A stretch of DNA of 61,974 nt, taken from Candidatus Aminicenantota bacterium. Its GTDB lineage: Bacteria; Acidobacteriota; Aminicenantia; Aminicenantales; Aminicenantaceae. The notes beneath the pieces were generated by a model. That model was not told the origin of the DNA, made no database searches, and saw only the letters and a list, made by a program, of their open reading frames with translations. The stretch lies in NCBI GenBank assembly GCA_014727835.1, contig WJMT01000017.1:1-61974 (forward strand), in the 5' to 3' direction. Below are positions 48,041 to 56,874 of this stretch, in pieces (position 1 is the first letter of the stretch; every line of letters begins with the position of its first letter). A program made the translations under genes and the position numbers.

Positions 48041-48102
48041 ATTTTCCATAATTATGTGTTTATTTCGACTAAACTTATGAAATTTAATTAGGGGTGAGAC
48101 CA

Positions 48103-48741
48103 ATGGAAGAATGCAGACATGAGGACCTTATTGATGATTACCTGTTCAACAGGCTGAACCACGAAAAAAAACAGGAATTTGAGGAACACCTGTTCAACTG
48201 CCCCCATTGTTTTGAGCAAGTCCAACAAAAAACCGAACTCATATCCGTGATCAAGGATCACGCGGATTCCATATTCAAAGACATGCGCATCACAGAAAAA
48301 ACCAAAAACCCTGTTCAGCAGAAAATTATTGGATTTTTATCTCCCAAACCTCTTATATCTGCAGCTGTCACCGCTGCTTTGGTTTTGATCGTTGTTTTCG
48401 GCATTCTTCCGCACAAAGCAAACAAAACACAGGAATTTATACTCAACAATGATACAGTCAGAGGAAGTTCCATCACTTTGATCTCCAAAGCGGTTCCCTC
48501 TGAATTCAGATGGGAGGCCATTGGAAAGGACGTGGAATATAAAGTCTCTGTGTACAATGATGAGCTGATCTGGGAAAAAAGCACCACCAAGAATTCCATA
48601 TCACTCCCGGATGAGATCAAATCCAGAATGACGCCGGGAAAAAGTTATTTTTGGCAGGTCAAAGCCTTTTCTCCCCAAGGAAGGCTCATCACTGAGTCAA
48701 GCAAGGTGCAATTCACCTGGCAAAAGAAAGACCATCCATAA
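48103..48741 (+). CDS. Zinc-finger anti-sigma factor with extracytoplasmic domain
   Basis: 212 residues from the ATG at 48103; an in-frame GTG nine bases upstream overlaps the AGGGGTGA ribosome site and is rejected. The N-terminal ZAS-type domain holds HLFNCPHC (His-x3-Cys-x2-Cys). One membrane helix (about residues 85-104, AAVTAALVLIVVFGIL) separates it from a periplasmic domain resembling a fibronectin-like sandwich (FRWEAIGKDVEYKVSVYN, SYFWQVKAFS). This is the standard layout for a factor that holds the upstream sigma factor at the membrane until a signal triggers release. The gap of 62 bases between the two genes contains no other promoter of note. Confidence 0.87.
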   Translation: MEECRHEDLIDDYLFNRLNHEKKQEFEEHLFNCPHCFEQVQQKTELISVIKDHADSIFKDMRITEKTKNPVQQKIIGFLSPKPLISAAVTAALVLIVVFGILPHKANKTQEFILNNDTVRGSSITLISKAVPSEFRWEAIGKDVEYKVSVYNDELIWEKSTTKNSISLPDEIKSRMTPGKSYFWQVKAFSPQGRLITESSKVQFTWQKKDHP

Positions 48742-48761
48742 TATTGTTCCATTAACCGGAA

Positions 48762-49442
48762 TCAGTCTTCCTCGATGTCCTCTTCTTCACTGTACATCCG
48801 GCCCCTGCTTTCTTCTTCAAAAGCAAGGCAACACATAAGCCGGCCGCAAAGCCCTGATATCTTAGTGGGATTGATGGTGATATTCTGTTTCTTCGCCTTT
48901 TGTATGGTCACAGGCTCAAAACTTTTCATAAAACTGGCGCAGCACAATCTGCGTCCGCAAACCCCGACTCCTCCGATCATCTTAGCTTCATCTCTCACTC
49001 CGATCTGACGCATCTCGATTCTCATCCGGAACTTCTTCGCTAGATCTTTCACCAATGCTCTGAAATCAATCCGGCCATCTGCTGTGTAATAAAATATCCC
49101 CTTTTTCTCATTAAAGAAATACCTCACCCTCACCAGCTTCATGGGCAGTTTGCGTGCCTTGATTCTTTGTAAGCAAAAATCAAAAGCTTCCTTTTCTTTC
49201 TTTCTCATCCAGGCAAATTTATCTTTGTCTTTTTGAGTGGCTTTGCGAATGACTTTGGAAGCTCCTTTTTCTGCCTTTGCATTCTTACAAAGTTTTCTGG
49301 GGGTTTCCAGCACTATAGCCAGCTCGCCCCCTAAAGTAGACTCAATAAGGCAGATATCACCGACGTTCAATTCTGTATTGTTTTTATCTGCACGAAAAGT
49401 CTTTTGGAGGCGTTCAGAAAACAGATAAACGATCTCAGACAT
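48762..49442 (-). CDS. PSP1 domain protein (RicT/YaaT-like)
   Basis: 226 residues. A PSP1 domain fills the C-terminal two thirds: LVRVRYFFNEKKGIFYYTADGRIDFRALVKDLAKKF, followed by the cysteine clusters CGRRLCC and CGRLMCC. In the B. subtilis homologue these bind iron-sulfur clusters in the RicT-RicA-RicF complex, which affects RNase Y-dependent mRNA maturation. It overlaps the DNA polymerase III delta' gene by 8 bases, the same holB-ricT (yaaT) order seen in Firmicutes and many other phyla. It has a short acidic tail (SEEEDIEED). A role in RNA processing is by family; partners were not seen in this window. Confidence 0.9.
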   Translation of the reverse strand: MSEIVYLFSERLQKTFRADKNNTELNVGDICLIESTLGGELAIVLETPRKLCKNAKAEKGASKVIRKATQKDKDKFAWMRKKEKEAFDFCLQRIKARKLPMKLVRVRYFFNEKKGIFYYTADGRIDFRALVKDLAKKFRMRIEMRQIGVRDEAKMIGGVGVCGRRLCCASFMKSFEPVTIQKAKKQNITINPTKISGLCGRLMCCLAFEEESRGRMYSEEEDIEED

Positions 49443-50460
49443 TTTTTCTGTCCATTAATTCAATGGTCATGGTATTCATCAGATTTTTCCTATTGATATT
49501 CCTTTCCATCATCCGGGTGCATTCTTCCATCACACCCAGCGATACAATGGCCTCTTTCAGGGTCATGATTTTTCCCATCTCTTGCAGTGCTTCTCTATAA
49601 TCCGGATTGATCAGCAGCGAGCCGCTGGATCCGCTCTTTAGCAAAATGATATCTCTACAGAATGAAGAGATGATCTCTAACAAGGGCTTGATGCTTTGTT
49701 CAAAGTTCTCTTTGCGCATCCGGGAATACTTTTTAAAAGAATCAGCTGGCTTTCCTCCTTCCACTAAAGACGAAAACAGTCGGAATGCTTTTTTTCTCTG
49801 CTCTTCTGCTTCGTCCCAATCAAATTCCAATGCCCGTCTCATGCTGCCCTGGACTAAAAGAGAAATGATTTTCGCTCTCTCCTCATCTGTTCCCATATGC
49901 ATCAATTTCTTTTGGATATCATATTCAGAGATCGGGGCGAATTTCAGAATCTGGCATCTTGACTTTATGGTGGGCAGGATGGAAAACAAGTTGTCTGTGG
50001 TGAGGATGATATGAGAAAACAGAGGGGGCTCTTCCAGGACTTTGAGCAAGGAATTGGAGGCAGACTGATTCATTCTCTCTGCCTGTTCAATGATGAACAC
50101 CCTTTTCTTCCCGGTCATGGGCCTCAGATAAGCAGCCTGCTTGATCATCCTGATTTGATTGATCTTGATCTCATCCTTTTCAGCTTCAATTTTTATCACA
50201 TCCGGAAAAACATTGCTTTTGATCGCCTTACATGAGGAACATTCCCCACAGGCATCTTCCCTTTTATGGAGACAGTTCAACGCTTTGGCCAGAATCAGCG
50301 CAGCATCAATTTTGCCCACTCCCTGAGGTCCGTAAAACAAAAGAGAACTGGGAACCTTCCCTCTTTGAAGCGACCTTTTCAGGATATTCCGGGCCCTTTC
50401 ATTGCCTGTCATTTCATCAAATGACAGAGACTTCTTTTGTTCCTTCACTTTCTCAATCAT
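49435..50460 (-). CDS. holB: DNA polymerase III delta' subunit
   Basis: 341-residue AAA+ clamp-loader subunit. The P-loop region reads GPQGVGKID, with Ile51 where functional ATPases have Thr or Ser, so ATP binding is probably lost, as in known delta' subunits. The zinc-binding cysteines (Cys63, 71, 74 and 77) and the arginine-finger SRC motif (TIKSRCQ) are present. LLKVLEEPP and the helical C-terminal collar domain complete the family picture. It helps open the sliding clamp during replication. It lies 27 bases downstream of the VPS10-like gene and overlaps ricT by 8 bases. Confidence 0.92.
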   Translation of the reverse strand: MIEKVKEQKKSLSFDEMTGNERARNILKRSLQRGKVPSSLLFYGPQGVGKIDAALILAKALNCLHKREDACGECSSCKAIKSNVFPDVIKIEAEKDEIKINQIRMIKQAAYLRPMTGKKRVFIIEQAERMNQSASNSLLKVLEEPPLFSHIILTTDNLFSILPTIKSRCQILKFAPISEYDIQKKLMHMGTDEERAKIISLLVQGSMRRALEFDWDEAEEQRKKAFRLFSSLVEGGKPADSFKKYSRMRKENFEQSIKPLLEIISSFCRDIILLKSGSSGSLLINPDYREALQEMGKIMTLKEAIVSLGVMEECTRMMERNINRKNLMNTMTIELMDRKNV

Positions 50461-50487
50461 TCAAAAAAATATTTTCTAAAAAAAAGT

Positions 50488-53400
50488 TCAATCAAACATA
50501 GGATCGTCAACAACCTTCAATGTTTGGCTCATCACTTCTTTGTCTTCAATCATTAAGCTCACCGTGTATTTCCCGGCATCCACGATTTCTCCTCTTCGGG
50601 CCCATCTGGATGATCCATCTTCTTCCGGTTTCTTTCTCAGATCCCAGAATATCTTGTGCAGTCCTGTTTTTGAGCCACCTTTGGCCGCATAAATCTCTTC
50701 GCCCTTCATGTTTTTGATGCAGAGCTTCACGGATTTTGTTTTTTCCTTAAGATAATAATAAAAGGTGCCCCCCACATCCGGATTGATAACCCGGGCAAAT
50801 TCTCCATATGTCTGCCCTCGTCTCTCAAACCTGTTCCACTTGACTGCCTGCTGGATCTCAAAAAGATGATGGTCTTGAGTAAAAACCTCCTGTGAAAATT
50901 CTTTAAACGGATAAATATCTGCAATGTAAATGCCTCTTCCATAAGTTCCTATGGCTAGGTCTCTGTCTCTGTTCTGAATATCCAGACTCATGATGATCAC
51001 ATCTGGTGCTGAAGAGGACATGTTGGTCCACGTCTCTCCTCTGTCAAGGCTGACAAAAACCCCATAATCTGTGGCCAGATACAGAACATCCGGATTATCC
51101 GGGTCTTCCTCAATATCTCTGACTGGATTTTTCATCCCGGCAGAGATATCTTTCCATGTTTTTCCCATGTCTTCAGTCACAAAAATATAAGAATCATCTT
51201 CATTGTGAGTCCTGTACCCGGAATAAGTGACATAGCACCTTTCCAATTTATGTGCTGATGCCTCTACTTTGGTCACCCATCTGTCATAAGGAATCCGGGC
51301 TCCGTTGATGCCTGATTCGGCTTCTCCTTTTTCATTGTAAAACCTCTGTGTGATATTCACCCAGTTGTCTCCGCCGTCTGTGCTCAATTGAAGATTCCCG
51401 TCATCAGTCCCTGCCCAATAGATCCCAGGTTTCACAGGGGATTCGGCAAAGGTGTATATAGTGGCATACTGAAGATTGGTGAGTTTGGATTGCTCAATCC
51501 GTTCTTTATTGTGCTTGGATAAATCAGGGCTGATGGTCACAAAAGTGCCGGGTTCCCCTCGGCTGTTGGACTTGTGCACATGCTGTGAACACACATACAC
51601 GATCCCCGGATTGTGCGGAGACAGAACAATGGGCGCATCCCACTGATACCGTTCGGAATCTTTTCCTGCTTCTCTCTCTTCTTGGGTGTTGCGTTTGGAA
51701 AGACTTGTGATAGCCCCGGTATTCAGGTTCATTTTTCTGGAGTAGCCGAACTGGCTTTCAAAATAGATATACTCTGGATTCCACCAGTCCCTTTCCACAT
51801 AAAATCCGTCTCCGGAGGGGAGATAGGTCCAGTCCGCAGGATAGACTCCATAAGAGTTTCTGTTCTGCGATGGGCCAAGCCAGCAGCCGTTATCTTGGGT
51901 TCCTCCCATCACATTATAAGGAAACTCCTGATCAACCGAAATATCATAAAACTGCTGGGCGCTGATGGTTTCTTTCTGTGACCAGTGTTTTCCTCTATCC
52001 CAGGTCTCACTGACCCCTCCATCATTAGCGGATAAAATATGATCTGAATCCAAAGGATCGATCCAAATCCCTCTCATGTCCACATGGCATCTGTGCTGTC
52101 CGGACCAGGTGGTGTTTTTAAAGGTCTTGCCTCCGTCTTCAGAAACTTTGGGATAGACTTCCACTGCGTAAAGGACCTGGTCATTGTTAGGATCGACCTC
52201 GATCCTTCCCGAATAACCTGCTTCAATGGCATTGACCTCTATGCTTCCTCCGGATATCTTGTATTCTGTCATCTGTTTCCATGTTTCACCCTGATCTTCC
52301 GAACGATAGATGATCCCTGATTTGGTAACAGGTTCCATGGCTTGGAGAACAGGGGCATAAAGGGTTTGGATTACAAACCGGTTCAAGACTTGATACCTTC
52401 CTCTCGGCTCTTTGGAGTCCTTGTCTTCATCCTCTTCTGTTTCTTCTTGGTTCTCTTCCATGGGCTCTTCCTGGTCTAATATCTCTTCCACCTCAGCCAT
52501 GTCGTCAAGGATATCTTCCTGCTTTCGGTACACTTTTTTGGCTTTATTGAGGAATTCGTTCAAATCAACACCGATGTTTTCAAGAAAATCCTCATCTTTG
52601 ATCAGTTCATTGAGTTTCTCTGCCAGCTCAGCTTCATCCTCAGCAGAGACAGGCTTGAAATCGACCATTTTTAAAAGAGCCGGTTCGATCTCAAAAGATT
52701 TGAATTGATTGAAATAGGAATCTTCCTTAAACAAACGGCCCGCTCTGTAGAGCTGCCTGTTCTTTCTCTGGTCCAGGCCAAGGTCCACTTCTTCATCCAT
52801 ACGGATGTACACAATTAAAGGATTTGGGGGATAAATGGTGATTCCGTTCCATCCTGTCTCGATATCCATGGGAAGTCCATTGGTCAGTTTTTTCCAGGTT
52901 TTTCCCCCATCCTCGGATTTATAAAAATGATTTTCGGGCTGCCGGTCAATGAATGTCCAGGTCCGGCGATAAGTCTTATAAGCAGCAGCAATGATGACAT
53001 CTGAGTTGGTGGGATCGATCACAAAATCACCCACTCCTCTGTCTTTGAGGTCCAAGACCTGTTCCCAGGTTTTTCCTCCATCCACTGTTTTGTACAATCC
53101 TCTCTGACAGTCCATTTCATTATCATACAATTTGCCCTCGGCCGCCACATACACGATATCCGGATTTTTTGCATCCACCGCGATTTTTGGGATGAAATAA
53201 CTGTCTTCCAATCCAATGTGGTTCCATGTATTGCCCGCATCATCCGACCTCCACATTCCATTTCCATGTGCACTGGACCGGGCATGAAGCGCCTCCCCTG
53301 TTCCTACATAAACTCTGTTGGAGTCAGAGGGAGCCACGGCAATATTTCCGATGCTCATATTTCCATAATCATCAAATATCGGTTTAAAGCTGATTCCTCC

Positions 53401-53643
53401 ATCTTCGGTCTTCCAGATTCCGCCAGTTGCAGTGGCCACATAATAAACCTTGCTTTGACCCATGGGAACTGCAAAATCAGTGATCCTCCCGGAAAAAGTG
53501 AAAGGTCCGATATGCCTCCACTTGAAAAGGTCCAGCTGTTCTGTGGATACAACATCTTCTGCAAAAAGCACACTCTGAAAAAGAAAAATCAAAGCCAAAC
53601 ACACTGATAATGAGATCAAACCCAATGACTTGTTTTTGTTCAT
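50488..53643 (-). CDS. Secreted VPS10/sortilin-like beta-propeller protein (BNR repeat 'glycosyl hydrolase')
   Basis: 1051 residues from the ATG at 53643, chosen because GGAGGAAG lies just upstream; the ATG at 53658 precedes that site. A signal peptide ends near FAED. Many BNR/Asp-box units follow, such as KTEDGGISFKPI, RSDDAGNTWNHI, KSEDGGKTWKKL, RSEDQGETWKQM and STDGGDNWVNI, building one or two large propellers. Around residues 305-415 a helical, highly acidic insertion interrupts them (EEPMEENQEETEEDEDKD). A FlgD-like beta domain ends the protein (LHKIFWDLRKKPEEDG). Such proteins are often called glycosyl hydrolases without proof; binding or protein sorting at the surface is equally possible. 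Confidence 0.85.
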   Translation of the reverse strand: MNKNKSLGLISLSVCLALIFLFQSVLFAEDVVSTEQLDLFKWRHIGPFTFSGRITDFAVPMGQSKVYYVATATGGIWKTEDGGISFKPIFDDYGNMSIGNIAVAPSDSNRVYVGTGEALHARSSAHGNGMWRSDDAGNTWNHIGLEDSYFIPKIAVDAKNPDIVYVAAEGKLYDNEMDCQRGLYKTVDGGKTWEQVLDLKDRGVGDFVIDPTNSDVIIAAAYKTYRRTWTFIDRQPENHFYKSEDGGKTWKKLTNGLPMDIETGWNGITIYPPNPLIVYIRMDEEVDLGLDQRKNRQLYRAGRLFKEDSYFNQFKSFEIEPALLKMVDFKPVSAEDEAELAEKLNELIKDEDFLENIGVDLNEFLNKAKKVYRKQEDILDDMAEVEEILDQEEPMEENQEETEEDEDKDSKEPRGRYQVLNRFVIQTLYAPVLQAMEPVTKSGIIYRSEDQGETWKQMTEYKISGGSIEVNAIEAGYSGRIEVDPNNDQVLYAVEVYPKVSEDGGKTFKNTTWSGQHRCHVDMRGIWIDPLDSDHILSANDGGVSETWDRGKHWSQKETISAQQFYDISVDQEFPYNVMGGTQDNGCWLGPSQNRNSYGVYPADWTYLPSGDGFYVERDWWNPEYIYFESQFGYSRKMNLNTGAITSLSKRNTQEEREAGKDSERYQWDAPIVLSPHNPGIVYVCSQHVHKSNSRGEPGTFVTISPDLSKHNKERIEQSKLTNLQYATIYTFAESPVKPGIYWAGTDDGNLQLSTDGGDNWVNITQRFYNEKGEAESGINGARIPYDRWVTKVEASAHKLERCYVTYSGYRTHNEDDSYIFVTEDMGKTWKDISAGMKNPVRDIEEDPDNPDVLYLATDYGVFVSLDRGETWTNMSSSAPDVIIMSLDIQNRDRDLAIGTYGRGIYIADIYPFKEFSQEVFTQDHHLFEIQQAVKWNRFERRGQTYGEFARVINPDVGGTFYYYLKEKTKSVKLCIKNMKGEEIYAAKGGSKTGLHKIFWDLRKKPEEDGSSRWARRGEIVDAGKYTVSLMIEDKEVMSQTLKVVDDPMFD

Positions 53644-53667
53644 GTTTCTTCCTCCCATTCTATTTTA

Positions 53668-54005
53668 CCTGAACCATTCATAGAAAAATGGCAATGAAAT
53701 TCAAATGCAGTTTGCTCCCTTCAAATTTTTAACGTCATTGTTGGCACTGTTTTTTCGGCTTCTGCGCAACTCCCTCCATCCGTAAAAAACAGTCAATGGT
53801 ATATGGTGAATGGTTTTTCAATTTACATTTCACAATGAACCATTCACAATATTTTTTCTTCAATATCGCTTCAACCACACTCGAATTCCATCAAAGCTAA
53901 ATACTTTTTATTCATCGTCAGTTTACCATTAACTGTATTTTTGTGAAAGAAATATCATCCTTGTGCCTTGCAACTGCAGCCATCTTAACTCATGAATAAC
54001 TCAAG
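53668..54005. repeat. Dispersed non-coding repeat with inverted ends, copy A
   Basis: The gap between the VPS10-like gene and uvrA has no gene. It is filled by an element of about 338 bases. Ends CCTGAACCATTCAT (left) and, read inverted, CTTGAGTTATTCAT (right) match at 10 of 14 positions. An internal exact stem GTGAATGGTT at 53806-53815 pairs with AACCATTCAC at 53838-53847. The four bases TTTA flank both ends and could be a target duplication, although they are AT-rich and short. Inner segments match copy B at 56530-56767. Confidence 0.68.
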
Positions 54006-54006
54006 T

Positions 54007-56523
54007 TTATTGAAAATTTCCGTCTCCTTGAATGATTCTTTTCAAAAACCAACCTGTATAGGACTTTTTCTCCTCTGCCACTTCTTCCGGGGAACCGGAA
54101 GCCACAATCTGTCCTCCTTTATCTCCTCCTTCAGGCCCCAGATCAATAATATAATCCGCAAACTTGATCACATCAAGATTGTGTTCAATGACGATCACTG
54201 TGTTTCCCAGCCTGACCAGTTCAGAAAGCACCTCTAAAAGTTTCTTCACATCATCAAAATGAAGTCCGGTGGTGGGCTCATCCAGAAGATAAACCGTCTT
54301 TCCTGTATTTTTTCGGCTCAATTCCTTGGTCAGTTTGATCCTCTGTGCCTCGCCACCTGAGAGGGTGGGAGCTGGCTGGCCAAGACGGAGATATCCCAGG
54401 CCGACTTTTATCAGAATTCCCAACCGAGACCTCAGCTTTGGATGAGCTTTCAGATGTTCATACGCTTCAGTGACTGTCATCTCAAGAAAATCAGCAATAT
54501 TTTTTCCCTTATACCTCACTTCAAGGGTTTCTCTATTATATCTTTTGCCACCGCATCTGTCACATGTGACAAAAACATCCGGAAGAAAATGCATCTCAAT
54601 TTTTTTTGCTCCGGCACCGCGGCATTCTTCACACCTTCCTCCCTTCACATTGAAACTGAACCGGCCTGGTTTGTATCCTCTCATTTTTGCCTCAGGGGTC
54701 AAAGCAAACAGTTTTCTCAAATCTGTAAAAAGACCAGTATAAGTGCCAGGATTGGACCGGGGGGTTCTGCCAATGGGTTTCTGGTCCACAGAAACCACTT
54801 TATTGAGGACCTCAGTGCCTGTGATGGTGTCATGATCCCCGGGTCTGATTTTTGAATGGTGGAACAGATTAGAAAGCTTCTTATAAAGAATATCATAGAC
54901 CAGAGTGCTTTTTCCGGATCCGGAAATCCCTGTGACCACTGTAAAGGCAGACACAGGAAATCCAACGTCAATGTTTTTCAAATTGTGTTCTGCTGCATTC
55001 TTTACCGTTACCCATTTCCTTAGGATTCTTCTTTCTTCGGGAACAGGGATAAACTTCTTATGTTTCAAATAGTCTGATGTCAAAGAATCAAAAGACGCAA
55101 CAATCTGGTTGAAATCTCCTTCAGCAACCTTTTCTCCTCCCTTTTCACCTGCCCCGGGTCCTAAATCCAAGATGTAGTCCGCAGACCGGATGGTCTGTTC
55201 ATCATGTTCCACCACCACCACAGAATTTCCCTGATCCCGGATTTCTTTGAGCAGGGATATGAGTCTCTGGTTATCTTTTTGGTGGAGTCCGATGGTGGGC
55301 TCATCCAGCACATAAAGGACTCCTCTCAGATGAATCCCGACCTGGGCAGCCAAACGAATCCGGCGCGCTTCTCCACCAGACAGGGAAGATGTGGTTCTTG
55401 CCAAATGAAGATAGGACATTCCTAACCGGTCCATCACGTGAAGACGAGAATGAATCTCTTTTAATATTTTGGCTGCGATCAAATGAAGGTCCCCTTCAAA
55501 TTCAAAGCCTTTGATTTCTTTGAGCAACCGGTTGATAGGAAGACAGCTCAATTCATATATGTTTTTTCCCCCTATTGTTACAGCCAGGCTTTCTTTTTTC
55601 AAACGGCTTCCTTGGCAAACAGGGCACAATTCCTCACTCACCCGAAGCTTTCCCCTCCGATCTGTGATGGTCTTGAATCCAATCCCCTTGCAATGGTGAC
55701 AGGCTCCATAAGGACTGTTAAAGGAAAATGACCGGGGCTCCAGCTCCGGAAGGCTGATCTCACAATAAGGACATAAAAGTTTTAAAGAAGAGAGGACCTC
55801 ATTTCCTTTGGGATCGATCAGGACCAAATCACCATCTGACATCTCCAAGGCCGTTTCCACTGCATCTTGGAGTCTTTTTTTTGATTTGTCCGACACAGAC
55901 ACTTCATCCACTAACAGTTCAATGCGGTGCTTTTTTGTTTTTTTTAAGCTGATTTCTTCTTCCAGCGGGCGAAACTGCCCGTCCACTCTCACCCACAGGA
56001 ATCCTTTGGTCCTCAACCGGTCTAGCAGCTTCACATGTTCCCCTTTTCTCCCTTTGACCACCGGAGAGAGAATTTTTAAGGTCCTGCCTTTATTCTTTTT
56101 TTGGATGGTCTTCCATATTTGATCCGAAGTCTGGGAGCTGACCTTTCGTCCGCATTGGGGACAATAAGGAGTGCCCACTCGTGCAAACAAAAGTCTGAGA
56201 AAATCATACACCTCTGTAACAGTCCCAACAGTGGAGCGGGGATTTGTGGAAATGGTCCTTTGGTCAATGGAAATGGACGGAGAGATTCCTTGAATGGATT
56301 CCACCTCTGGCTTTTCCATCTGTTCGATATATTGTCGGGCATAAGCTGACAAGCACTCGATATATCTTCTCTGCCCCTCCGCAAACAGGGTATCAAAAGC
56401 CAGTGAGGACTTTCCAGAACCACTGGGGCCTGTGACCACGATCATCTTGTTTCGGGGCAGGTTGACATCGATATTTTTTAGATTATGCTGAGCTGCTTTT
56501 TTAATTTTGATTTCTTTGAGCAT
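54007..56523 (-). CDS. uvrA: Excinuclease ABC subunit A lacking the insertion domain
   Basis: 838 residues against about 940 usual. Both ABC modules are intact: Walker [10 protein letters not shown] at 32-40 and GISGSGKST later, signatures [14 protein letters not shown] and [14 protein letters not shown], and Walker [12 protein letters not shown] and [11 protein letters not shown]. The UvrB-binding region (about 131-245) is present, as are the zinc cysteines 251/254, 275/278 and 300/303 and the C-terminal zinc finger ([11 protein letters not shown]...[10 protein letters not shown]). Only about 20 residues separate Cys278 from Cys300, where typical UvrA has about 120, so the DNA-contacting insertion domain is missing. 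It recognises DNA damage with UvrB and Mfd. There is no promoter of standard quality upstream. Confidence 0.96.
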   Translation of the reverse strand: MLKEIKIKKAAQHNLKNIDVNLPRNKMIVVTGPSGSGKSSLAFDTLFAEGQRRYIECLSAYARQYIEQMEKPEVESIQGISPSISIDQRTISTNPRSTVGTVTEVYDFLRLLFARVGTPYCPQCGRKVSSQTSDQIWKTIQKKNKGRTLKILSPVVKGRKGEHVKLLDRLRTKGFLWVRVDGQFRPLEEEISLKKTKKHRIELLVDEVSVSDKSKKRLQDAVETALEMSDGDLVLIDPKGNEVLSSLKLLCPYCEISLPELEPRSFSFNSPYGACHHCKGIGFKTITDRRGKLRVSEELCPVCQGSRLKKESLAVTIGGKNIYELSCLPINRLLKEIKGFEFEGDLHLIAAKILKEIHSRLHVMDRLGMSYLHLARTTSSLSGGEARRIRLAAQVGIHLRGVLYVLDEPTIGLHQKDNQRLISLLKEIRDQGNSVVVVEHDEQTIRSADYILDLGPGAGEKGGEKVAEGDFNQIVASFDSLTSDYLKHKKFIPVPEERRILRKWVTVKNAAEHNLKNIDVGFPVSAFTVVTGISGSGKSTLVYDILYKKLSNLFHHSKIRPGDHDTITGTEVLNKVVSVDQKPIGRTPRSNPGTYTGLFTDLRKLFALTPEAKMRGYKPGRFSFNVKGGRCEECRGAGAKKIEMHFLPDVFVTCDRCGGKRYNRETLEVRYKGKNIADFLEMTVTEAYEHLKAHPKLRSRLGILIKVGLGYLRLGQPAPTLSGGEAQRIKLTKELSRKNTGKTVYLLDEPTTGLHFDDVKKLLEVLSELVRLGNTVIVIEHNLDVIKFADYIIDLGPEGGDKGGQIVASGSPEEVAEEKKSYTGWFLKRIIQGDGNFQ

Positions 56524-56529
56524 AACAAA

Positions 56530-56767
56530 CCTGGACTATTCATAAAAAAATGGCGATGTTATCATTATTATTTTCATTTCTGCGATATGCAAGACCTTTT
56601 CAAAAGCGATAAACGGAACACTAAAAAACTGCATATGGTGAATGGTCAATGGCCCATAGTGACTCAATTTACAATTCACGATTCACCATTCACAGCTATT
56701 ATCAATGTCGCTTCAGCCACACTTGAGTTTCAACGAGCTTAAAATCTTGACTCGTGAATAACCCAGA
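56530..56767. repeat. Dispersed non-coding repeat with inverted ends, copy B
   Basis: This 351-base gap holds no gene. About 238 bases form an element with left end CCTGGACTATTCAT and inverted right end TCTGGGTTATTCAC (10 of 14 positions match). An exact stem GTGAATGGT at 56638-56646 pairs with ACCATTCAC at 56685-56693. It shares the internal segments CAATTTACA, ACCATTCACA and TCGCTTCA with copy A, and its left 76 bases match the fragment at 43994. It lies seven bases upstream of the uvrA start codon. Confidence 0.7.
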
Positions 56768-56835
56768 TGACATATTCTATTCTTTTCTCGGATTTTAGGC
56801 AACTTTCAAGTTTTTCTTGGTCGTTATCTTTAGTG

Positions 56836-56865
56836 TTGACCAAATCAAGTTAAAAATAATATGAT
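56836..56865 (+). promoter_or_regulatory. Promoter for the MrfA-like helicase gene
   Basis: TTGACC at 56836-56841, 18-base spacer, TATGAT at 56860-56865. The ATG at 56875 follows nine bases later without a ribosome site, so the predicted leader is about three bases. Confidence 0.52.
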
Positions 56866-56874
56866 GAAAATAAG

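Noticed and set aside
53800-56700. ATTCACC/GTGAATGG heptad-like runs considered as CRISPR or tandem repeats
   Set aside because: The units are imperfect, too few and without spacers of constant length; they are explained as hairpin stems inside the dispersed element.
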